Shown here: positions 1 through 5,283 of the stretch, piece by piece
Layout of the letters: every line of letters begins with the position of its first letter
Position numbering within the stretch: position 1 is the first letter of the stretch
From: Gammaproteobacteria bacterium
GTDB lineage: Bacteria > Pseudomonadota > Gammaproteobacteria > Pseudomonadales > UBA3067
Length of the DNA: 6,396 bases
Assembly: GCA_002402085.1 (NCBI GenBank)
Contig: NVVB01000038.1
Coordinates: 1 to 6,396 of the forward strand
Direction of reading: 5' to 3'
Notes under the pieces: generated by a model
Databases searched by the model: none
The model's input: the letters and a program-made list of their open reading frames with translations, nothing else
Told to the model about the DNA's origin: nothing
Program-made: the position numbers and the translations under genes

Positions 1-882
1 AAAGGCAATCGCGCCTAAACAAAGAATCGCGTACCCTACCGTCCCCCCTTGTCTGATGCGCTCTTCTAGATTAGGCGATTGCATTAATAACTTTAATATT
101 TGTCCCCTGGATGGATCTAAGCCAAACAAGGTATGCCCGGTACTGCTACTGAACGCCTGTGCCGCTCTAACGAACTCTGACCGTGGTTGACGAGGCAATA
201 CCACAATTTTTCCAGTCTCTGGCGAAAAACTTAAATATTGTCCGTCGCCAATCAGATTAAATGAGCCAACACGAATGACTTGCTGTGTTTCTTCATGCCC
301 ATTTGCAAAAATAACACTGGAATCAAATCGAGAGACCTTGCCTGACTCGGTCATTTCACGCTGCAACTCAAACCAAAGTTTTTCCATATCATTAATAGAG
401 GCGAGTTCGGAGTCTGAGGTCATTTTTTCGATGAATTCATTAAGGAACTTTTCTCGCCCAGGAAACTCAGCGCTTATTATCGAGCCCTCAAAAAGGCCTC
501 GTGTATCCCCGGCGACCTGCTGAATCACACCAAACAGCTCTTTCAAATTGCCCATGCGTAAACGGAGCTTTTCAGTTAACTCTTTTATCTCCACGTCATT
601 CTTTCGGTGCTCATCTTCGAGCTTTAAGCTTAACGATTCTTCATTCTTACGCGCTCGCCGCTCATTCATCAAAATTCGTTTTTGATTCTTCTTTGACTCA
701 ATAAAGCGCTTCTCTCTGGCTTTGTTTTCTTTGTTTTCACTGATATTGCCATGCTTTACAAACTCGAGCAGTTCGTCCAGCGAACCGGGAGACTCCGCAT
801 ACACTGCACGCGCTTGCATCCCTATAGCAACCCACATCAAGCAGCCACCTACAAGCATTGTCCTTGTGATACGATCAAACAT
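1..882 (-). CDS. TtpC-type MotA/TolQ/ExbB family protein, N-terminal 294 residues (3' end outside window)
   Basis: I translated this open frame directly; it runs from ATG at 882 to the window edge with no stop. Residues 1-30 look like a Sec signal peptide (start MFDRITRTML, hydrophobic core, likely cleavage in AVYA/ES). Residues about 45-115 are a highly charged, Lys/Arg/Glu-rich stretch that should form a helical coiled coil. Residues about 120-270 form a soluble, presumably periplasmic domain. The last visible residues, GGTVGYAILCLGAIAF, look like entry into the first membrane helix of an ExbB/TolQ/MotA channel domain. A signal peptide plus a long periplasmic domain before the channel domain is the architecture of TtpC, the extra component of Vibrio TonB2 systems; such proteins are usually about 450 residues, so roughly a third is missing. 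The start lies 2 bases after the DUF3450 stop, with AAAGGA 6 nt upstream inside the end of that gene, implying an operon with coupled translation. The family is a confident call; the energised receptor is unknown. Confidence 0.88.
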   Translation of the reverse strand, partial: MFDRITRTMLVGGCLMWVAIGMQARAVYAESPGSLDELLEFVKHGNISENKENKAREKRFIESKKNQKRILMNERRARKNEESLSLKLEDEHRKNDVEIKELTEKLRLRMGNLKELFGVIQQVAGDTRGLFEGSIISAEFPGREKFLNEFIEKMTSDSELASINDMEKLWFELQREMTESGKVSRFDSSVIFANGHEETQQVIRVGSFNLIGDGQYLSFSPETGKIVVLPRQPRSEFVRAAQAFSSSTGHTLFGLDPSRGQILKLLMQSPNLEERIRQGGTVGYAILCLGAIAF

Positions 883-884
883 AG

Positions 885-1661
885 CTAATCCTTTACGCTA
901 ATAGGCAACAACATAATGTCCGGCGCCATTTGGTTACTTGCGATTTTTAATCCACGTCGAATATAGGTATTCATGGTTGGGTCTTTCAGTGCATCCCATT
1001 TATTATTACCGCGATCCCAAGCACCTGATAGTGATCCATCCAAGGTTTGAAATAACAGCGCCACTCGGCCGATACGCAATATACTGACTTCCCTCGGGCT
1101 ACCTGATATGGATATAGAATCTCGATAACTTTCTATAGTCCGGCCATATTCGTTTTCAACTTGAAAGGCTTCCAAAGTACGGCGATACTTGCTCGCCATA
1201 CTCACATCCGTTCGGTCGATGTAGACCTTTAGCGCATCCATCCGATCTTTACGCTCTTGCAATAGAAAAGGCACATCTAAATCAATGAATATTTCCAGCC
1301 CTGAGACCATCTTCATAATCAGCGGCATTACTTGGCGCTCAATGACGGTAACGTCACTGATGGATTGCTTTATTTTTATTTTTTCTTTTTCCTGAGTAAA
1401 CAGCTGTTTATTTAACTGTTTGTTATATATCTTTAACCCTTCAACTTGCTTATTAATTCGCTTATATTGATCAAGAAGTGATTCGATCTGTGTCACAATG
1501 CCATTAATTTTTACTTGAGACGCTTTAGACGAAGCATTTACAGCACTGCTTTCTTTAAATATCTCTTGTATTTTTTCCGCATGACACAAACCAGGCAAAA
1601 CAATTCCAGCCACCAAAAACATCACATAAACAACGCTTTTGAATAGGGACGTATTTTCCAT
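885..1661 (-). CDS. DUF3450 family periplasmic protein, first gene of a TonB2/TtpC-type operon
   Basis: This 258-residue protein matches the usual size and conserved blocks of DUF3450. Residues 1-28 form a signal peptide ending in LCHA/EK. Residues about 45-105 are a long charged helix, probably coiled coil. Hallmark segments follow: DVPFLLQERKDRM (129-141), YRRTLEAFQVENEYGRTIE (159-177), LRIGRVALLFQTLDG (195-209) and a C-terminal GLKIASNQMAPDIMLLP block ending near 253. I chose ATG at 1661 because AAAGGAG (1671-1677) lies 9 nt upstream and the signal peptide begins there; the frame stays open to 1736, but that extension has no signal-peptide character and would cover a strong dyad at 1690-1713. 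In marine gammaproteobacteria DUF3450 genes typically precede ttpC, exbB, exbD, tonB and a TPR gene, and here ttpC follows directly. The molecular role is not established. A periplasmic accessory or assembly factor of the TonB complex is inferred from context. Confidence 0.9.
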   Translation of the reverse strand: MENTSLFKSVVYVMFLVAGIVLPGLCHAEKIQEIFKESSAVNASSKASQVKINGIVTQIESLLDQYKRINKQVEGLKIYNKQLNKQLFTQEKEKIKIKQSISDVTVIERQVMPLIMKMVSGLEIFIDLDVPFLLQERKDRMDALKVYIDRTDVSMASKYRRTLEAFQVENEYGRTIESYRDSISISGSPREVSILRIGRVALLFQTLDGSLSGAWDRGNNKWDALKDPTMNTYIRRGLKIASNQMAPDIMLLPISVKD

Positions 1662-1689
1662 TGAAGCCCTCTCCTTTAGGCAAACCCAT

Positions 1690-1713
1690 AACCCAACAGT
1701 ACACTGTTCGGTT
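1690..1713. promoter_or_regulatory. Near-perfect dyad upstream of DUF3450, operator or leader-hairpin candidate
   Basis: The two 11-bp arms are AACC-c-AACAGT and ACTGTT-c-GGTT, separated by 2 bases (AC). Ten of eleven positions pair; only the C/C at 1694/1709 fails. The element ends 28 bases upstream of the chosen DUF3450 start and about 12 bases upstream of its ribosome binding site. It could be the binding site of a dimeric regulator of the operon. As RNA it could fold as an AACAG/CUGUU stem with a four-base loop. It does not match a Fur, LexA or FNR consensus that I recognise. The symmetry is plain in the sequence; the regulatory role is inferred from position. Confidence 0.5.
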
Positions 1714-1808
1714 TGATTTATTTGGGTATAAAACACCCTCTATTTAAATATAAACCACGAACAGCTTCATGGAGCATTAAATATCCATAAACGAATCGAA
1801 ACTCATTG

Positions 1809-1838
1809 CTTTTGGTTCTATGACTTTTGGTTCTATTA
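1809..1838. repeat. Two tandem copies of a 15-bp unit (14/15 identical)
   Basis: CTTTTGGTTCTATGA at 1809-1823 is followed directly by CTTTTGGTTCTATTA at 1824-1838, with one difference. It lies about 150 bp upstream of the DUF3450 start. It may be a slippage duplication or a paired protein-binding site; nothing in the sequence decides between these. Confidence 0.75.
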
Positions 1839-1889
1839 ATTGGATTGTGTATCAGAAAGAGAACAAGAGTATGACGCGTTATTTATTCG

Positions 1890-1917
1890 CGGATGATAGA
1901 GCTAGAATAGTCATCCG
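1890..1917. repeat. Inverted repeat with perfect 7-bp arms
   Basis: CGGATGA at 1890-1896 is matched by its reverse complement TCATCCG at 1911-1917, around a 14-base centre. No T-run follows on either strand, so it does not look like an intrinsic terminator. An operator or a hairpin in the receptor-operon intergenic transcript is possible. Confidence 0.45.
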
Positions 1918-1967
1918 GTAAAATCAAAATAAAACAATCAATTTTAGATAAAGACCGAGCCAAACCA

Positions 1968-2000
1968 CCCAATCACCCAACCCCAATCACCCAACCACCC
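1968..2000 (-). repeat. G-quadruplex motif (five G-runs on the coding strand) containing a 14-bp tandem repeat
   Basis: On the plus strand C-runs occur at 1968-1970, 1976-1978, 1981-1984, 1990-1992 and 1998-2000, with spacers of 5, 2, 5 and 5 bases. On the minus strand this gives five runs of three or four G with loops of at most five bases, which meets the usual G3+N1-7 definition with one spare run. The block includes CCAATCACCCAACC twice in tandem (1969-1982, 1983-1996). It starts 76 bases past the receptor stop and lies on the strand that would be transcribed, so it could fold in the 3' UTR RNA as well as in DNA. The motif is certain; folding and function are not. Confidence 0.7.
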
Positions 2001-2076
2001 ACGTGGCCAAAAGGAAATCACGCCTTAGTTTACAACAGTGCTTCACCAAGACGGATTTTTTGGGCCTGCCGGACTG

Positions 2077-4704
2077 TTAAAAGTTTATTCTTCCTCGTAA
2101 ATACGCCATCATGCCGCGAGGGTCGTGAGTTAAGCTATCAAAGCCGAATTCAGTCTCTACTGTGGGGGGCGCTTCATCAGTAAGATTTGCAATGCCGCCG
2201 GTTAGCGTAGCGTCCACCTGAACAAACGTATAACTATATTGAACATCAAACGTATTCTGGCTGCTGATCGTATCGAGATCACCCACGTCGGACTGATAAC
2301 TTCCAATGTGATGCCAGGTAAGATTCCCCGTATGCTGACCGCGAGACCAATCTAATCCCCAGTTAAATTTCTTGTCTTGGACCGGTCGCGCTGAATTAGT
2401 CTTGTTAAAATTATTCAGTGCATCAATTTCAACACCATTGTGATCTACCAAATCATAACTATTAATGTAGGTAGCCACTAACTTCGAACGAAAACCACCT
2501 AAATCATAGGCCTCAAAATCCCAAGTCCAGGCCATATCAATGCCGTCGGTATTTATCTCGCCGGCGTTAACATAATTAACGCTGACGCCTACTATTCCAA
2601 CGCCCTCAGTGATCGTCAATTGATCAGTATTTACGTCATTATCCGCATAATATTCATTAGCAACTTGCTGTGCATTCTCTTTCACAATCACATTTTCAAA
2701 ATCGATCCGCCAATAATCCAGGCTAATCGAATGGACATCTGCAAAATTAAACAGCGTCCCCAAATTCATAGTAACCGCTTCTTCAGGCACTAAGGTTTCT
2801 GTACCTGCGGTTTGTACGCCTACGAAAAGTCTCCCTCCGGAGTCACTTATTATACTTTCTAATGCTGTACGCCGGGAAAATCGTTGGCTTAATGTCGGCG
2901 CTTTAAAGGTACTGCTCACGGATCCCCTCGCCACTAAAAAGTCTGCTACATCCCAACGGACAGCAAGCTTGGGGTCTAAACTGCTGCCTACTTTGCCGCC
3001 ATACTCTTCAAATCGAAAAGCGAACTGCGCCTCCAAACGATCAAATAAGGGTAATGCAAACTCACTAAAAAATGCATACACATCTTGATTTTCGTTCATA
3101 TCGGCGATGGAGCCCACAAAATACACTGTTTCATCCGCATTCCGGAGCGTATCATTAGGGGTCACCCTAAATTCATCTTTCCGGTATTGCCAACCCACAG
3201 CCATTTCAACTGTCCCCCCCGGGAGTTCAATCTGATCTATCTCTCGGGTATAGACATTGTCAAACACCATGCTTGAGGTGAATGATTTTTCTTGTAAATC
3301 GGCCGCTAGGTAGTCATAAATCCCTAATGAATTAACATCAGAACCACCTCCGATCACAAAGTAGGAACAATCTCCTTGCCCCCTTAAAGCGCTGCCAATC
3401 TCCTCTTGGCAATCGTCACCTCCAACGCCATTAACTGCTCGTTCAAAACTATTCGTTAAGGTATCGGTGGTATTGGAAACGCGCCTATAATTTCCGTAGG
3501 TCACCCCTGCATTCCAATTCCACCCAGCGAATTCACCGGTTTCATTTTTGAAATCAAGGACTATCCGACTACTCTCTGTTTGGTAATCCAATCGTGAGGC
3601 TGAGCCATTGGGACCCACAACACGGCCCAGGTACCCCCCGGCTTCGCCTCTAAAATTCCCAGGGTTATCAGCAGGTATCACTGGAAAACTAAGCATCGGA
3701 AAACTCGGCGAGGCCTTGAGTCCATCCACCTTATTTTTGTAATACGATATTTCCCCTTGAAATTCTGTCAGATTATCAAATTCATGCGTCAAAATCCCAT
3801 AGATATTAGTGCGTGTTTCCGGCGCAACCAACTCAAAGAATGTACCAAATTGAAAACCACAGGTACCGATTGTTCCGGATGGATTAAAAGTATTTGCGAT
3901 GCCACCCGCGGCTTCGCAACCTGGGTCGATGTAAGGCACCCCACTAATCAAAAGCGCACCAGGGGCTCCAAGAGTACTCACGGTATTATCAGTCACCGCG
4001 TAATCACGATCCACGACGTCTAACGGGGTTCGATCATACGTTAACACGGAGACAACCCCGTGCGTCGTACCATTACCAGCACCCCACAACATGGATATAT
4101 CATTATCCATTTGCAAATCATTCACCGTGGACTGATTGCCTGCACGGAATTCAAAGCCTTCAAAGTCAGAACGCAGTTTAAAATTCACCACGCCAGCAAC
4201 CGCATCAGTTCCGTAAGTAGCCGCAGCGCCGTCTTTTTGGATTTCAATGGCCTCAATCATATTCACCGGCAACTGGTTAATGTCCACAAAACTACTGCCA
4301 TCGTTTGATACGATACTACTTAGTGTTAAACGTTTGCCGTTTAATAGCACCAAAGTAGAACCTAAACCTAAGCCACGAAGGTTAATATTCGCGGAACCTG
4401 CCATGCCATTAGAGATCGTTAAATTGGAACGAAACTCAGACCCCGAATTAGCGGTTAGATTGCCCATTATATCGGCGATTTGAGGCACACCACTGGACTC
4501 AAGGTCCATTCGATCCAGGACCTGTATCGGCGTTGGAGAGTCTTCGGGTAAATGTTTAAGGTAGGAACCCGTCACCACAATTTCTTCGATGATGTCTTCT
4601 TCTGCAATTAAAACACCCGGACCGACGAAATACACACAGGATGCGCCCAGGACCCAGCGAATCATTTTTTTATTGACGCTAAGGACGCTATATCGTTCAC
4701 TCAT
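2077..4704 (-). CDS. TonB-dependent outer-membrane receptor, substrate unknown
   Basis: This 875-residue protein imports a substrate across the outer membrane using energy passed on by TonB. Residues 1-34 form a signal peptide ending VLIA/EED. The TonB box EEIVVTG lies at about 40-46. There is no STN signalling domain before the plug, so direct transcription signalling through a FecR-type anti-sigma factor is unlikely. The plug spans about 55-180, with IADIMGNLTANSGSEF, NINLRGLGLGSTLVLLNGKR, IEIQKDGAAATYGTDAVAG and VVNFKL. The barrel fills the rest, including the conserved STFKAPTLSQRF block near 598-609, a late NLTDEAPP segment and DPRGMMAYLRGRINF, which ends in the terminal Phe typical of outer-membrane barrels. 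Two closely spaced cysteine pairs (263/282 and 432/446) fall in likely extracellular loops. I chose ATG at 4704 because GGAGT (4712-4716) precedes it; a GTG 30 bases upstream in frame is less likely. The ligand cannot be read from sequence. The TtpC-type operon downstream suggests its energy source. Confidence 0.93.
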   Translation of the reverse strand: MSERYSVLSVNKKMIRWVLGASCVYFVGPGVLIAEEDIIEEIVVTGSYLKHLPEDSPTPIQVLDRMDLESSGVPQIADIMGNLTANSGSEFRSNLTISNGMAGSANINLRGLGLGSTLVLLNGKRLTLSSIVSNDGSSFVDINQLPVNMIEAIEIQKDGAAATYGTDAVAGVVNFKLRSDFEGFEFRAGNQSTVNDLQMDNDISMLWGAGNGTTHGVVSVLTYDRTPLDVVDRDYAVTDNTVSTLGAPGALLISGVPYIDPGCEAAGGIANTFNPSGTIGTCGFQFGTFFELVAPETRTNIYGILTHEFDNLTEFQGEISYYKNKVDGLKASPSFPMLSFPVIPADNPGNFRGEAGGYLGRVVGPNGSASRLDYQTESSRIVLDFKNETGEFAGWNWNAGVTYGNYRRVSNTTDTLTNSFERAVNGVGGDDCQEEIGSALRGQGDCSYFVIGGGSDVNSLGIYDYLAADLQEKSFTSSMVFDNVYTREIDQIELPGGTVEMAVGWQYRKDEFRVTPNDTLRNADETVYFVGSIADMNENQDVYAFFSEFALPLFDRLEAQFAFRFEEYGGKVGSSLDPKLAVRWDVADFLVARGSVSSTFKAPTLSQRFSRRTALESIISDSGGRLFVGVQTAGTETLVPEEAVTMNLGTLFNFADVHSISLDYWRIDFENVIVKENAQQVANEYYADNDVNTDQLTITEGVGIVGVSVNYVNAGEINTDGIDMAWTWDFEAYDLGGFRSKLVATYINSYDLVDHNGVEIDALNNFNKTNSARPVQDKKFNWGLDWSRGQHTGNLTWHHIGSYQSDVGDLDTISSQNTFDVQYSYTFVQVDATLTGGIANLTDEAPPTVETEFGFDSLTHDPRGMMAYLRGRINF

Positions 4705-5084
4705 TTTTGACACTCCGAGAAGAATAACCAACACACGCTACTAAGTACGTTTAGAGCAATCTACGCCCTACCCTTATTTTTTAAGGTTTAACAACGTGTT
4801 TGCCTGAAATTGACGAAACCTGGCCACTACCAAACTGAGTATAGTCATAAAAAATAGTCCTTCACGGCGAATGATTTTGTCTCATGCAGGAAAAACACAG
4901 AATAACCAATCGTTAAAGTCGACTCGAAATACCGACCCTAATGTTTCCTATCTATTTTCTAGTTTTTATTAATTAACAAAGGAGGTATTTAGAAGAGGAC
5001 TTAGTCAAAACATTTCTTTGATCAATAGCGAATAATCTTAGATCGTTTAACCCGTCAATTTGAATCCCTATTGACTGGCCAAGC

Positions 5085-5200
5085 ATAGAAATGGGAGTTA
5101 TAAAAATAGAGGGTATTGATATAGAAGTTATAGAAATAGAAGTTATAGAAATAGAAGGAAATAGAAGGAAATAGAAGGAAATAGAAGGAAATAGAAATAA
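5085..5200. repeat. Compound purine-rich tandem repeat built on ATAGAA
   Basis: The core is ATAGAAGTTATAGAA twice in perfect tandem (5121-5135, 5136-5150), then ATAGAAGGAA four times perfectly (5151-5190), then a partial ATAGAAATAA (5191-5200). ATAGAA occurs ten times exactly between 5085 and 5196. To the left is a decayed copy: 5087-5113 matches 5132-5158 at 23 of 27 positions, and all four differences are A/G exchanges. The plus strand is almost free of C here. The array lies between the amidohydrolase terminator region and the receptor leader and is probably length-variable through replication slippage. Confidence 0.9.
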
Positions 5201-5204
5201 CCAG

Positions 5205-5254
5205 GCGGAGTAAAGTGAAACAGTTGCTTGTCGCTGTGCTCCACAATACTCCGC
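5205..5254 (-). terminator. 50-bp imperfect palindrome downstream of the amidohydrolase, possible terminator
   Basis: Outer arms GCGGAGTA (5205-5212) and TACTCCGC (5247-5254) are perfectly complementary. Inside them GTG (5215-5217) pairs with CAC (5242-5244) and CAG (5221-5223) with CTG (5234-5236), separated by small internal loops and closed by a ten-base loop. It starts 29 bases past the amidohydrolase stop. On the minus strand it is followed by CTGGTTATTTCTATTTCC, which is T-rich but not a clean U-tract, so termination is plausible rather than certain. It could alternatively be a REP-like or miniature-element palindrome. Confidence 0.45.
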
Positions 5255-5283
5255 TGACGTCTATCTTACTTCATCGAGAGCAA

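Larger units (their letters stand above)
1662..2076. other. Gene-free region between the TonB-dependent receptor and DUF3450
   Basis: I see no convincing gene here on either strand. From the receptor side it contains: a C-run block that reads as five G-runs on the minus strand (1968-2000) and includes a 14-bp tandem repeat (1969-1996); an 8-bp palindrome CCACGTGG (1999-2006); an inverted repeat with 7-bp arms (1890-1917); a 15-bp tandem repeat (1809-1838); an AT-rich stretch around 1715-1760 that could hold the operon promoter, although no hexamer pair is close to consensus; a dyad (1690-1713); and the DUF3450 ribosome binding site (1671-1677). No hairpin followed by a T-run was found after the receptor stop, so readthrough from the receptor into the TtpC-type operon cannot be excluded. 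Confidence 0.7.
4705..5283. other. Gene-free region between the amidohydrolase and the TonB-dependent receptor
   Basis: No credible gene is visible. A 63-codon minus-strand frame (5055-5246) simply reads the simple repeat as a Phe/Tyr-rich string and starts with TTG. The right part holds an imperfect palindrome (5205-5254) and a purine-rich tandem repeat array (5085-5200). The left part should contain the receptor promoter. The best candidate I see on the minus strand is TATACT (4838-4843) with a weak GTGAAG (4860-4865) 16 bases upstream, giving a leader of roughly 125 bases; support is poor. Closer to the gene is a small hairpin CCTTA-TAAGG with a five-base loop (4772-4786). I recognise no riboswitch or convincing Fur box. 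Confidence 0.6.

Noticed and set aside
275..704. Plus-strand open frames opposite the TtpC-type gene
   Set aside because: They are antisense to a well-supported coding frame and show no recognisable domain.
1662..1736. N-terminal extension of the DUF3450 protein to the upstream start
   Set aside because: The added 25 residues lie ahead of a proper signal peptide, overlap the dyad and ribosome binding site, and lack their own Shine-Dalgarno.
3085..4483. Several plus-strand open frames opposite the receptor
   Set aside because: They mirror a strong minus-strand coding frame, lack ribosome binding sites and have no family resemblance.
4705..4734. GTG start 30 bases upstream of the receptor ATG
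   Set aside because: The GGAGT site at 4712-4716 is correctly spaced for the ATG at 4704, and the extension would place this site inside the coding region.
4810..4845. Plus-strand TTGACG and TATAGT resembling a promoter
   Set aside because: The spacer is 24 bases, well beyond the usual 16-18, and there is no plus-strand gene downstream.
4800..4870. Possible cobalamin riboswitch, suggested by a GCCACT string near the receptor
   Set aside because: The string is on the plus strand, opposite to the receptor, and the other conserved B12-box elements are not visible.
4978..4986. A perfect Shine-Dalgarno-like AAAGGAGGT on the plus strand
   Set aside because: No ATG, GTG or TTG lies at a suitable distance downstream and no plus-strand gene follows, so it is treated as chance.
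5055..5246. A 63-codon minus-strand frame rich in Phe and Tyr
   Set aside because: It translates the ATAGAA-type simple repeat, begins with TTG, runs through the palindrome and has no plausible ribosome binding site.
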